A DNA stretch of 64,000 bases from Mycobacterium conspicuum (GCF_010730195.1 NZ_AP022613.1:1798001-1862000), one strand, 5' to 3'. Positions 34,072 to 41,926 are shown, numbered from the stretch's first letter. Notes: generated from the letters alone by a model not told the origin. Translations and numbers: made by a program.

Positions 34072-34568
34072 CCGAATACCGCTCCGGGATCCGCGGTGAG
34101 AACGTAAAAGGTTTCGGTCCATTCATCGTGGGTGTCGTGATCGACCCTGACGCGCCAGGTGTACCGCTTGTTCGGTTGCAGCGGTAAGCCGTTCGCGAAA
34201 TGCATCACAAACTGGTGGGACGGCCGGACAGTGTTGGGCGGCACATTCATACCTGGCGCTACTGCCGGCTTCAGAGAGTCGGCAGTGCCGACGCGCAGGA
34301 ACTGAGGATGGCCGTCCGGCCCTGGCAGCGTTACTAAGCTGCCGTCTTCATGCTCCAACGAAAGCTCGATCGCGGGCGATTCACCGACAAACTCGGGTGG
34401 GAATGAGATCCGTGCCACCACGGCATGAGGTGCAGTCAATTGGGTGTTGGGATCGATTCCGACCATGCTGATGCCGGCGCCGATGATATTTACTTTTTTG
34501 TCTGCGTCTATGTTGGCGAAATCAGCGAGCAACAAGCTCACGATTGCGCCATCGGCAACGTCGCTCAT
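34068..34568 (-). CDS. Beta-rich hypothetical protein (DUF6941-like), satellite cargo
   Basis: This 166-residue protein has a beta-sandwich pattern: LLLADFANIDADKKVNIIGAGISM at the start, VVARISFPPEFVG and LSLEHEDGSLVTL in the middle, and YTWRVRVDHDTHDEWTETFYVL at the end. Related proteins beginning with an 'F/YA..DxxGKxNIIGAG' motif occur as orphans in phages and bacteria. I infer the family only from that motif. It is the last gene of a three-gene minus-strand operon with overlapping stops and starts. Confidence 0.65.
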   Translation of the reverse strand: MSDVADGAIVSLLLADFANIDADKKVNIIGAGISMVGIDPNTQLTAPHAVVARISFPPEFVGESPAIELSLEHEDGSLVTLPGPDGHPQFLRVGTADSLKPAVAPGMNVPPNTVRPSHQFVMHFANGLPLQPNKRYTWRVRVDHDTHDEWTETFYVLTADPGAVFG

Positions 34569-34891
34569 GCAGTTCTGGCGCTGGTGCCGCTCATGGCCGG
34601 GGCGTCAAGGCGCTCGAACGGCGGCCTTGTTTGGCTTCGGAGTATCCCCAGGAACTGCTCTGGCGTCGGCAGGCGGTCCGGAGCCAACTGTGTCCAATCC
34701 ACAGCAACATAGACAAGTCGGTCGCGTTCGTCCACGCGGTCAACGATCCCGACGGCCACGAGATTAGCCTCCGGTTCCCGCACCAGAACATGCTGCCCAG
34801 CGACCGGCATAGGTCCGCGCACGTCCTCGTATCCGGAGAACGTCAGGCCGCCAGCAACGCGCACGTTCGGATCAATCATGATCTCAGTCAC
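34565..34891 (-). CDS. Hypothetical satellite cargo protein, 108 residues
   Basis: Short beta-prone stretches (MIDPNVRVAGGLTFSGYEDV, QHVLVREPEANLVAVGIVD, DRLVYVAVDWTQL) make an SH3-like or beta-barrel fold likely. The middle gene of the cargo operon, it overlaps the downstream gene by four bases and the upstream gene by eight, so the three products are probably made in fixed proportion. No family recognised. Confidence 0.6.
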   Translation of the reverse strand: MTEIMIDPNVRVAGGLTFSGYEDVRGPMPVAGQHVLVREPEANLVAVGIVDRVDERDRLVYVAVDWTQLAPDRLPTPEQFLGILRSQTRPPFERLDAPAMSGTSARTA

Positions 34892-35306
34892 CTTGATCTG
34901 GCCTCCTCTCCTTGGTGAACGCCTCAGCGAATCGCGTCGTGTCCTCTAGCGTAGGCGGGTCTCCAAGAACGACGGAATAATGTTCGTCAGGCTCACCTTC
35001 GTACTCGTCTTTCTCGAAGGAAAAACCCTCGTCCAGCAGCTTTTGGGCTGATGTGCAAGACCACAGGTGCGGATTCCTGGCTGGATCGAGACCGTGAAGT
35101 TCGGTGGCCTCAAGGAGTCTTCTTATCACGTCTTCTCGCGTTTCGCCTGGTCGCGGGCGGTCTGCCCACACCGAGGCAGTGTGGTGGCCTTTGCCATCAG
35201 TGCGCCGCGCATCCAGTGCGGCCCTATTGAGAAGGCCCTCTGGGCTCATGGGAGTAAAACGTAATACCACAGCGTCCGGCGGTGGTTCGTTTGGCACATT
35301 CAGCAA
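34884..35306 (-). CDS. Hypothetical satellite cargo protein, 140 residues
   Basis: This is the first gene of the cargo operon: an acidic, mostly soluble protein with DAVVLRFTPMSPEGLLNRAALD, HTASVWADRPRPGETREDVIRRLLEATELHG, and LWSCTSAQKLLDEGFSFEKDE with YSVVLGDPPTLEDTTRFAEAF. The regular spacing of conserved-looking blocks suggests a folded domain, but I recognise none. A promoter should lie in the 47-base gap up to 35353. Confidence 0.6.
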   Translation of the reverse strand: MLNVPNEPPPDAVVLRFTPMSPEGLLNRAALDARRTDGKGHHTASVWADRPRPGETREDVIRRLLEATELHGLDPARNPHLWSCTSAQKLLDEGFSFEKDEYEGEPDEHYSVVLGDPPTLEDTTRFAEAFTKERRPDQGD

Positions 35307-35353
35307 CCTTAGTGAGCCAAACCGAGGCTAAGGCGTGATGCGGCGATAGTTCG

Positions 35354-35596
35354 TCAGGCTGGTGGGTAGTCGCCGTACACGCCCCGCTCATCGCCCGCGA
35401 GCACCTGGGCGTGCTGCCGATCCGCCCGCGCGCACAGCTCGGCTATCCGCTGCCGCTCGGCGGCCATGCGGTCATCGCGCCGCCCTAGCCACCACCCGGC
35501 CGCTCGCCCGATGACCGCGGCCGTGGCGAACGCCGCCAAGAGCCACACGAACTTGACGACGAACGCCACGGCCAGCAGCGCCAAAATCACCGGCAT
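35354..35596 (-). CDS. Small membrane protein, relative of the one at 20669-20932
   Basis: This 80-residue protein has two hydrophobic helices (ILALLAVAFVVKFVWLLAAF and ATAAVIGRAAGWWLG). RRDDRMAAERQRIAELCARADRQHAQVLAGD and a GVYGDYPPA ending follow. It shares RRDDR, RADRQHA and GVYGDxPP with the product of 20669-20932. It lies 3 bases downstream of the next minus-strand gene, so it is cotranscribed. Confidence 0.72.
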   Translation of the reverse strand: MPVILALLAVAFVVKFVWLLAAFATAAVIGRAAGWWLGRRDDRMAAERQRIAELCARADRQHAQVLAGDERGVYGDYPPA

Positions 35597-35599
35597 CGG

Positions 35600-36028
35600 C
35601 TACCTGTTCAGCCGATCCAGCTCGTCGGCCGCCTCGATCAACGCGGCGCCCGCGGCCCTCAAATCATCGGAGGTGAACCGATCTCGATCAGGACCATACA
35701 GTCGCCCGTAACGCTCAACCCGTCCGTCGCCGCACTGGAACCCGGTCAATGCGACTGCGAACCCATTCGCGGGCTCACGGGTCGTGCCGACGAACTCCCG
35801 CGACCATTGGCCAGCGCGCTCTGTCCAGCCGTAAACCTCATGGGCATCAAGCGGTTTTGTGATGTGCGGAAACATCACCGCGTCGACGAGGTTGTCGGCG
35901 GCGTATTGGCGCGCCTCGGTGAGCAGTCCCTGTTGCTCATCGGGAAACTTCGACTCCCATTTCTCCATCTCGGCGATCTGCGCGGGTGTCAGCTCGTCGG
36001 CCAGATCGCGCCAGGTGCTCGTCGTCAC
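35600..36028 (-). CDS. Satellite right-end protein A, 142 residues
   Basis: It begins MTTSTWRDLADELTPAQIAEMEKW, followed by a helical region (LLTEARQYAADNLVDAV). A GFxxGDGRVERYGRLYG segment and a C-terminal helix DDLRAAGAALIEAADELDRL come last. The second half matches the following protein and the broken gene at 21691-22122 in layout (DG-turn middle, then an A-rich ALIEAA helix). Function unknown. The start overlaps the end of the upstream gene by four bases. Confidence 0.68.
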   Translation of the reverse strand: MTTSTWRDLADELTPAQIAEMEKWESKFPDEQQGLLTEARQYAADNLVDAVMFPHITKPLDAHEVYGWTERAGQWSREFVGTTREPANGFAVALTGFQCGDGRVERYGRLYGPDRDRFTSDDLRAAGAALIEAADELDRLNR

Positions 36029-36321
36029 TGCAGTGCATCCATCGCGTTGGCCGCCTCGACAAGCGCAGCAGCGAGTTCGCGGGCTTCGATAGCCGTCAAT
36101 GAATCGCCCTCCGGCACGTCGTAAATCGAGACACCGCGCGTAACGGCGCCGCTCGCGTCCTGGAAGCCGTCGACGTTGACGCCGACTCTCCCTGTGTCGT
36201 GCTCAGACCAGACCAGAGACCGGACCAGTAAGCCCGTTTCGTTGTCGATGGAATCCCACTCGCCGGCTGTCGCGCCGGCAGGGATGGGCAGATTGGGATC
36301 AGACGTGGTTGTAGTAGTCAT
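36025..36321 (-). CDS. Satellite right-end protein B, 98 residues
   Basis: It starts at the ATG at 36321 (MTTTTTSDPNLPIPAGATAGEW). The core SLVWSEHDTGRVGVNVDGFQD and the C-terminal AIEARELAAALVEAANAMDAL make it a short relative of protein A and of the disrupted gene at 21691-22122. A longer start at 36369 is possible but would overlap the integrase-arm site. This is the last gene before the right attachment site. Confidence 0.68.
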   Translation of the reverse strand: MTTTTTSDPNLPIPAGATAGEWDSIDNETGLLVRSLVWSEHDTGRVGVNVDGFQDASGAVTRGVSIYDVPEGDSLTAIEARELAAALVEAANAMDALQ

Positions 36322-36369
36322 GCGATGCACTCTCCTCGATGGGTCTGACACCGAGGCCGCCAACGACAA

Positions 36370-36390
36370 TCTGGCACGTATCTGGCACGC
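36370..36390. promoter_or_regulatory. Integrase arm-type site, right
   Basis: TCTGGCACGTA followed by TCTGGCACGC, a tandem pair, matches the left arm site (27545-27565) at 19 of 21 positions and in the same orientation. It lies 44 bp inside the right attachment core. Confidence 0.65.
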
Positions 36391-36434
36391 GGCAAAATCG
36401 TAGGCCTAAAAACTGCCTCTGACCTGCAAGAATG

Positions 36435-36458
36435 CTGGTGCGCGATACTGGGATTGAA
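36435..36458. repeat. attR core of the satellite
   Basis: 24 bp identical to 27399-27422, forming the 3' end of tRNA-Val(GAC) including its CCA. The integrated element thus leaves the tRNA intact. Confidence 0.88.
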
Positions 36459-36510
36459 CCAGTGACCTCTTCCGTGTCAGGGAAGCGCTCTCCCGCTGAG
36501 CTAATCGCGC
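36436..36510 (-). tRNA. tRNA-Val (anticodon GAC)
   Basis: The acceptor stem GCGCGAT pairs with ATCGCGC. The D-arm is TTAGCTCAGCGGGAGAGCG, the anticodon loop CTGACAC gives GAC, and the T-loop is GGTTCAATCCC. CCA is encoded. The 3' end is the integration site of the satellite. Confidence 0.95.
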
Positions 36511-36527
36511 TTGGGAGTCGAATTTGG

Positions 36528-36598
36528 AGGTGGAGACGGGAATCGAACCCGTGTGCACGGCTTTGCAGGCCGTTGCCTCACCACTCGGCCACTCCACC
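36528..36598 (-). tRNA. tRNA-Cys (anticodon GCA)
   Basis: The acceptor GGTGGAG pairs with CTCCACC, with a U discriminator. The anticodon loop CTGCAAA gives GCA, and the T-arm is ACGGGTTCGATTCCCGT. No CCA is encoded directly. Confidence 0.94.
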
Positions 36599-36626
36599 GC
36601 AGGGATTGATGCCACTTGCACCTTCG

Positions 36627-36699
36627 AGCGGACGACGGGATTCGAACCCGCGACCCTCACCTTGGCAAGGTGATGCGCTACCAACTGCGCTACGTCCGC
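36627..36699 (-). tRNA. tRNA-Gly (anticodon GCC)
   Basis: The acceptor GCGGACG pairs with CGTCCGC. The anticodon loop TTGCCAA gives GCC, and the T-arm is GCGGGTTCGAATCCCGT. The order Gly-Cys-Val on this strand matches the tRNA cluster of M. tuberculosis. Confidence 0.94.
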
Positions 36700-36880
36700 G
36701 TGCAACGGGCGAGATCGTCGTCCGGTGCGAAGGACGACGATAGTCCACGTGACCGGGCGCACACAAATCCGTAGGTACAGTGCGTGTCTCGGCCCGTGCG
36801 CGCCCAGGGCCGACACGGGCGGCGAGTTCTACTGACCTGTCGTTCGTGCTAGTCTTCGACGTCGTTCGCCTCTCGGCGCC

Positions 36881-36952
36881 GGTCCCGTGGCTCAGTGGAA
36901 GAGCGTCCGCTTCACACGCGGAAGGTCGCTGGTTCGATCCCAGCCGGGACCA
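36881..36952 (+). tRNA. tRNA-Val (anticodon CAC)
   Basis: The acceptor GGTCCCG pairs with CGGGACC. The anticodon loop TTCACAC gives CAC, and the T-loop is GGTTCGATCCC. The second integrase gene ends 96 bases after its 3' end, so this tRNA is the likely integration site of the ESX-bearing element. Confidence 0.94.
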
Positions 36953-37048
36953 CAAATATCAGTACAGGTCATCGCCTTTTCCGCTGTCCGGATTTCGATC
37001 CATCACCGACAACGGCCTGGATTATCCGCCGTTTATCCGCCGCCACGG

Positions 37049-38149
37049 TTAGCCGCCGAGCCCGTCGAGCGCATCCGCCACACGATCCAGGTCGGAGTCG
37101 TAGAGATCGGCGTAAGTGTGCGCGGTGACCACGATCGAGGCGTGGCCCATCGTCACCTGCAGGAGTTTCAAATCGGCGCCGGCCGATCGCGACAAAGAGG
37201 CGTAGGTGTGTCGGAGGTCGTGCACGCGCATCGTGGGATGCCCGAGTTCGGCGATCCTTGTCCGCCAGGCAACGGCACGTTTCCAGTTTTCGAGTCCGAG
37301 CCGCGAGCCCTTCGGCGACATGATCGCCGGTTCCCCAGTCGGACGCCCCTCGATCCGTCGTTTCAGGATCGGCACCAGCCGTTCCGGAATTGGCACGCTG
37401 CGGCGGCCGGCGCGGCTTTTTGGCGGTCCCTCAATGAGGCGACCGGACAACTGCGTGATCGATCGGCGAATGCGAATGCGCCGCGCCTGCAGGTCGACAT
37501 CTTCGACATTGAGTCCGGTCAATTCTCCGAACCGCAATCCGGTGTAGGCGAGTATCAGCACCACGTCGCCTTGCTTTGCGGCTCTTGAGTCTTCGGGCGT
37601 GGCCGTATCGCATAGTTCGACTAGCTTCGTGACCTCCACCGCGGTCAGGTAGACATGGCTGGTTTGGCCCATTGCCGGGAACCGAACGTTGGATGCGGGA
37701 TTCTTGCCGCGCAGCTTTTTGTCTGTGATGGCGTGGTCCAGCGTCATCCGCAGCACGCTGTGCGTCCAGCGCACCGTGCGGGGCCCTAGGCCTGCGGCGG
37801 TCATTTCGTTGACCCATTCCTGCACGTCTTCTCGCAAGATTCGGCCGATTGGCCATTTGCCGAACTTTGGCTCTATCCGCAGGCGCCAGTTGTCCTCGTA
37901 GCCACGACGCACCTTCGGCGACAGATCAGGTCGGGAGGCAAGCCAGCTCTTGTACACCACACGCAACTCGAGCTTGCCGCCGCGTGGGTCGACCGTCTCG
38001 CCGTCTTCACGGGCTGACCGCAGTTCGCCGTCGAACAACTTCGCAGCCCGCAGGGTCTTAAATGTCTTGGACCGCTTGGCCCCGTCCGGCAGCAACCATT
38101 CAACGTCCCATCGCGTGCCGGAGTTGGCTTCTCGCCTGCGAATCGTCAC
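37049..38149 (-). CDS. int: Tyrosine recombinase integrase of the ESX element
   Basis: This 366-residue integrase starts at the GTG at 38149, 3 bases after the excisionase stop. It has an AP2-like arm-binding N-terminus (TRWDVEWLLPDGAKRSKTFKTLRAAK), a core-binding domain (VVYKSWLASRPDLSPKVRRGYEDNW to HAITDKKLRGKNP) and a complete catalytic domain: Arg in AYTGLRFGELTGL, HxxR in VHDLRHTYASLS, His in TMGHASIVVTAHTY and the Tyr shortly after it. It is unrelated in sequence to the satellite integrase at 27594 and points towards tRNA-Val(CAC). Confidence 0.92.
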   Translation of the reverse strand: MTIRRREANSGTRWDVEWLLPDGAKRSKTFKTLRAAKLFDGELRSAREDGETVDPRGGKLELRVVYKSWLASRPDLSPKVRRGYEDNWRLRIEPKFGKWPIGRILREDVQEWVNEMTAAGLGPRTVRWTHSVLRMTLDHAITDKKLRGKNPASNVRFPAMGQTSHVYLTAVEVTKLVELCDTATPEDSRAAKQGDVVLILAYTGLRFGELTGLNVEDVDLQARRIRIRRSITQLSGRLIEGPPKSRAGRRSVPIPERLVPILKRRIEGRPTGEPAIMSPKGSRLGLENWKRAVAWRTRIAELGHPTMRVHDLRHTYASLSRSAGADLKLLQVTMGHASIVVTAHTYADLYDSDLDRVADALDGLGG

Positions 38150-38152
38150 CGT

Positions 38153-38350
38153 TTAACACCTCGATGCGGCAAGCCATTCCACCACATCAGCGCGCATCCA
38201 GCGCCGATGCCGGGATGACAATTTGCAGTGATTCGGCCCGGGCGACTCTATTCCTCGCTCTCGTTTCGCCGCCCAGTCATGCAGCGTGGAGACCGGGATG
38301 CCCGTCATGCGTGACACCTCACCCGCAGTTAACACCTCGTCCATCGCCAT
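38153..38350 (-). CDS. xis: Excisionase / helix-turn-helix protein of the ESX element
   Basis: This 65-residue protein starts at the ATG at 38350. MerR/HTH_17-type helix-turn-helix: VLTAGEVSRMTGIPVSTLHDWAAKRERG, with a basic wing (SRHRRWMRADVVEWLAASR). It is coupled to the integrase by 3 bases. Such partners set the direction of recombination. Confidence 0.78.
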   Translation of the reverse strand: MAMDEVLTAGEVSRMTGIPVSTLHDWAAKRERGIESPGPNHCKLSSRHRRWMRADVVEWLAASRC

Positions 38351-38352
38351 TG

Positions 38353-38685
38353 TCACGGTTGATGCCCTTCTTGTCCGCTTGCCGAAATCTGTTGGCGGCC
38401 TGATGGTGCGGCAGTCAAAAGCCACTCGCAGTGTTCGGATTTCCGAGAGATGCGTTGGGCGACAGCACGCATGATGAGCTCGTCCCGAGGCGGTGCGTTG
38501 CGGTACCCGGGATCGACTCGGTGCAGCAGTACACGATCGCGATCGCGGTCGGATGTGCACCCGATCCCCCTCGCGGTGGCCGGCAACGGTTTTCGAGTTC
38601 GCGCCTTCGGGGACGACGACACCGAAGCTCGGCTGAGTCGTACCGCATCGCTGGCGTCCTTGACAGTCAGCAGTTGTGTGCGCAT
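38353..38685 (-). CDS. Possible HTH-related small protein upstream of the excisionase, possibly degenerate
   Basis: From an ATG at 38685 the frame begins MRTQLLTVKDASDAVRLSRASV, which resembles the first half of another HTH_17 domain. It loses that similarity after about 22 residues, as if frameshifted. The later part (LHRVDPGYRNAPPRDELIMRAVAQR) still looks codon-like. It may be a decayed regulator or a real unrecognised protein. Confidence 0.35.
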   Translation of the reverse strand: MRTQLLTVKDASDAVRLSRASVSSSPKARTRKPLPATARGIGCTSDRDRDRVLLHRVDPGYRNAPPRDELIMRAVAQRISRKSEHCEWLLTAAPSGRQQISASGQEGHQP

Positions 38686-39400
38686 GGTCGGAATGACCGA
38701 ACCAACTGGGTCATGCTTACTACTAAGGCTGCTCATTGCCCCACTGTACGAAGGCTGAAGAGCTCAGGCGACGGTCAAAGGAAAGTTCTTCGCCACGCAT
38801 ATCGATGTGCGCAGCACGAACCAAAGTTGTTGCAAAGCAGTATTTACCGCTAATTCCCGATCGAGCGTTACTTTGAGAGAAATCCGCTACGCGAGGCCGA
38901 TCGCGCCCCAAACTGACGCGTCTCTACCGTCGCGTGGCCATGGCCAGAGTCGTCAAGTTCGGAAGACGGTGAGAGAAGCATCCCGGGTTTGGTGCAACTT
39001 CCTTCTGTGTGAAGGATGGCGACTATGGCCAAGCATTACCCGGTCGAGCAGCGTGAGCGCACGGGTGAAGATGGTGATCGATCACCTTCAGGAGTATCGG
39101 TCGGTGTATGCCGCCTGCCAGTCGATCGGCCCGAAGGTCGGCGTCGGTGCGGAATCGCTGCGGCGATGGGTGTTGCAGGCCCAGGTCGAAGCCGCCCAGC
39201 GGCACGGTGTCACAAGGTATTGCGAGTCGGATTGAAAATCCGCAGCCGGCGAGCGACGCGTAACGCCGCCGCCGGCTGTATGTTTCAGCTGTAAGCCCAA
39301 CCACTGCAGGCCTGAACGGAAGACTCAACGCCGCTTTTCTGGCCTCTCCCACGGTGACCGCCCGTTCCGCCCGTCCGTCTTATGCGAAGGAAATCTCGCA
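38686..39400. other. Gene-poor stretch with an IS remnant
   Basis: No complete gene is supported in these 715 bases. They hold the end of a truncated IS3-family orfA (39025-39235) and, at 39241-39290, a GC-rich imperfect inverted repeat (GCCGGCGAGCGACG with CGCCGCCGCCGGC). The rest shows no coding bias. Confidence 0.55.
39025..39235 (+). pseudogene. Remnant of IS3-family transposase orfA
   Basis: It starts MAKHYPVEQRER at 39025, then shifts frame within the GCACGGGTGAAG run to continue as KMVIDHLQEYRSVYAACQSIGPK and GAESLRRWVLQAQVEAAQRHG. That is the N-terminal helix-turn-helix domain of an IS3/IS911-type OrfA. The rest of the element and orfB are gone. It is unrelated in sequence to the intact IS3-family element at 25949. 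Confidence 0.75.
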
Positions 39401-40306
39401 GTGACCACGCTTGACACCCGTCGAAACGGTGCCGCGGTAGCAGCACAAACCGGCGTTGAGCCTCAGCCGATGGACGACCTGGCACCGGCGGCCGGGCCCA
39501 GCGGCCGTATGCAGGCCAACTCGCGTCGTCGCGGGCGGCCGGCGATTAAGCCGCGGCTTGCGAGGGAAGCAGATCAGACCGACGACGAGATCCGCACGTT
39601 ACACCTTGTTCGCAGAAGTCGCCGTGCTGCTGGGGGGTTGACGATCGGGATCGCGACGGTCAGCTTTGTGCTGTCGTTTACGTCCTTGCGTGAGTTGGCG
39701 GCGATGGCGGCGTGGCCCGGCTGGCCGTCGTGGCTATGGCCGTTGATTATCGACGGGACGATCGTCCTGGCGACGCTGGGAATTGTGTCACTGGCGCCGT
39801 ATCGGGATCAGTTCTGGAACCGGGTTTTCCTGTGGGGTGTCCTTAGCTCCGCGGCTTTGGTGAGCGTTGGCGGTAATGCTTTGCATGCGTGGCTGTCCAC
39901 CGGGCACATGGTGTTATGGATGAGGTGGGGGTCGGCGGGGCTTGCCTGTGTTCCACCCGGGGCCTTACTCGCGACGACCCATATCGCCGCCATCTTGTGG
40001 CGGTTCAATCCCACGCCCCCGCCCGACGCCACCTCGCAGTTGTGCGACCGTGCGCTCGAACTGGCGGTGGACAGGATGGACAAATGGCGCGCGGCGGCGG
40101 CCCAGATGCACGAGGATGGTTATTGCCGGAACGTGACGACGACAAAGATCGCGCACGCTTTGCGATATCTGTACGAATGCCGCCCGCCGATGTCGCTTCG
40201 CGCCATCGGTGCCCAGCCGGAGATCGAGCTGCACCACGACAATGTGGGCAAAATCCGCGACGCGGCGCCGATTGTGCTCGGTGTGCCCGTCCCTGGCGGG
40301 CGGTGA
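39401..40306 (+). CDS. DUF2637 membrane protein of plasmid/ICE type
   Basis: This 301-residue protein starts at the GTG at 39401. A disordered basic N-terminus leads to about four transmembrane helices (GLTIGIATVSFVLSFTSL, WLWPLIIDGTIVLATLGIVSL, VFLWGVLSSAALVSVGGNAL, GLACVPPGALLATTHIAAILW), then a cytoplasmic helical domain with KIAHALRYLYECRPPMSLR that may be a winged helix. DUF2637 proteins occur mainly on actinobacterial plasmids and integrative elements, where some are linked to transfer (SpdA-like). Its presence supports a conjugative-plasmid origin for the ESX element. Confidence 0.82.
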   Translation: MTTLDTRRNGAAVAAQTGVEPQPMDDLAPAAGPSGRMQANSRRRGRPAIKPRLAREADQTDDEIRTLHLVRRSRRAAGGLTIGIATVSFVLSFTSLRELAAMAAWPGWPSWLWPLIIDGTIVLATLGIVSLAPYRDQFWNRVFLWGVLSSAALVSVGGNALHAWLSTGHMVLWMRWGSAGLACVPPGALLATTHIAAILWRFNPTPPPDATSQLCDRALELAVDRMDKWRAAAAQMHEDGYCRNVTTTKIAHALRYLYECRPPMSLRAIGAQPEIELHHDNVGKIRDAAPIVLGVPVPGGR

Positions 40307-40423
40307 GGACTTCGTCGGAGCAGCATGGGTCGAAACGGGTTGGGCGCGACCGTCGCATAGCGCCAGCAGGCGGCGGTAGCGTTTTGCCCAGCGACCTGCG
40401 TGTAGAGGGGATTCGGGCGCGCC

Positions 40424-41926
40424 ATGGGCTTATTCGACGTCTTGGATGACCTGTTCGACGACCTGACGGGGATCTTCGGCGGTGATGACGACGGTGAGGG
40501 TGGCGATGAGTTTGATGGGCCGCCCCAGCGGGCGCTGCCAGCGCCGCCGGCCGGGGCGCCGCCGTGGGGGCCCGCTCTGCCAGTGCCGAACGGCCCCAGC
40601 GGGTTACAGCAGGGCGTCGATCACGCCGGAACTACCTATCAGCAGGCCAGCGGCGCGCTCACCCAGACCGATGACAAGCTGGCCGGCTTGCTCAAACAAA
40701 TTTTCGCCACCAACGACGACACTCGCTCCAAAATCGGCGCCATCATCAGCAGCATCGAGACGGCGCGGCGCGCGCTGACGTCTCACCCGCAAATGGCCAA
40801 TGACCCGCATGCGATGGCGCTGTTTAATGAGTTCTTGGACGGTCAGCTCGCCCAAATTCAACAACTGCTCGACAGCTCCAAAGTGGACAGTAAGAAGCAG
40901 GCTGAGCTGCTTTCCGCGCTCGGTGATGAGTACCGCGACAGCGCCGGCGGAGGCCATTCGAAGGACCAGGGCAACGCAGGCATCGCCGGGGGTGGTGATG
41001 GGGGCGGTGCTGACACCAGCGGTGATGGCGGCGGCAGTGGCGGTGGTGAGGGCGGGGCGGGCGGAACCGCTACAGGTGCCGGTCCGGGCGGGCTGACTGA
41101 TCCGCTGGCTGGGCTGAGCGGGCTTGGCGGGGCGGGCCTGGGCGATCCGCTGTCGATGTTGGGCCCGGCGATGGCGGGGCTGGGGTCGATTCCTGGCGCG
41201 CTGGGCGGCGCTGCAGGATCCTTGCCGATGGATGCGCTGGGCGCGATGGGCCCGCTGGCGAGTGGTTTGGCCGGCCAGGGCGGGGGGGACGGATTTAAAG
41301 ACAGCGACGGTCACGACCACGGCAAGTCCGACGATTTCGAAGACGGGTCGCACGGCAAGGGTGACGGCGATGGCGGCAAGAACGGCGCCGCGTCAGCCGG
41401 CAAGGACGGCACCGGCGATAAGAACGCGCCGACGCAGCCGGCGGGTACGACTCAACCGCAGCCGAGCACACAGCCGGCCCCGCCGGCCGCTGTGCCGGCC
41501 AGCGCGGGCGGTGACCCGAGCCGGGTGGTACAGATGCCCGATGGTTCTGCGGTGACGGCGACGACGGCCCAACATGCCGCCGCGGTGCGGGCGGTGCTCA
41601 ACGGGGCGACGGTCAGCGATGGGTGGAAGCAGGCCCACGTGGAGTTGCCGCCCCCGGGAACACCGGTGACCGCACCTGCCGATCCGAGCCATTTGGTGCC
41701 CGGTCAAATCGCGCAATTCAAGAGTCGTGACCCGGTCATGTATATGGGTAATGGCAAAATCTGGCTTGATGGGCAGCTACAACCGCAAAGTGCACTGCCC
41801 ACAGGTGATTTCCTGGGGTGGGTCGATCCACCTCAGCTGGCCGGTACAACGACGCCTGCCTCGCCGCCGCCGAGCACCGCTGCACCGGCCGGCCAGCCGA
41901 CAACGACGAATACCGGCGGTAGCTAA
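40424..41926 (+). CDS. DUF4226-domain ESX-associated protein with long Gly/Pro-rich region
   Basis: This 500-residue protein has an acidic head (VLDDLFDDLTGIFGGDDD). A helical DUF4226-like domain covers about residues 65-170 (GTTYQQASGALTQTDDKLAGLL, KIGAIISSIETARRALTSHPQM, LDGQLAQIQQLLDSSKVD). A long low-complexity Gly/Ala/Asp-rich region follows. The C-terminal domain, from about residue 365, includes VVQMPDGSAVTATTAQHAAAVRAVL, GQIAQFKSRDPVMYMGNGKIWLDGQ and a GDFLGWVDPP end. ESX-1 proteins EspJ/EspK have comparable helical-plus-disordered layouts. Probably an ESX substrate or accessory factor. The next gene starts at the stop. Confidence 0.7.
   Translation: MGLFDVLDDLFDDLTGIFGGDDDGEGGDEFDGPPQRALPAPPAGAPPWGPALPVPNGPSGLQQGVDHAGTTYQQASGALTQTDDKLAGLLKQIFATNDDTRSKIGAIISSIETARRALTSHPQMANDPHAMALFNEFLDGQLAQIQQLLDSSKVDSKKQAELLSALGDEYRDSAGGGHSKDQGNAGIAGGGDGGGADTSGDGGGSGGGEGGAGGTATGAGPGGLTDPLAGLSGLGGAGLGDPLSMLGPAMAGLGSIPGALGGAAGSLPMDALGAMGPLASGLAGQGGGDGFKDSDGHDHGKSDDFEDGSHGKGDGDGGKNGAASAGKDGTGDKNAPTQPAGTTQPQPSTQPAPPAAVPASAGGDPSRVVQMPDGSAVTATTAQHAAAVRAVLNGATVSDGWKQAHVELPPPGTPVTAPADPSHLVPGQIAQFKSRDPVMYMGNGKIWLDGQLQPQSALPTGDFLGWVDPPQLAGTTTPASPPPSTAAPAGQPTTTNTGGS

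Larger units (their letters stand above)
27399..36458. mobile_element. phiRv2-like capsid-encoding phage satellite integrated in tRNA-Val(GAC)
   Basis: This 9.06-kb element is bounded by an exact 24-bp direct repeat of the tRNA-Val 3' end (27399-27422 and 36435-36458), with integrase-arm repeats just inside each end. Its content in order is integrase, excisionase, a small protein, DUF3631 ATPase, two small proteins, scaffold-like protein, capsid, small terminase, a small protein, then six minus-strand genes. No large terminase, portal, protease, tail or lysis gene is present. Size, gene set and location match the phiRv1/phiRv2 class of M. tuberculosis, and fit a satellite that builds or remodels capsids but needs a helper phage. 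Confidence 0.85.
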
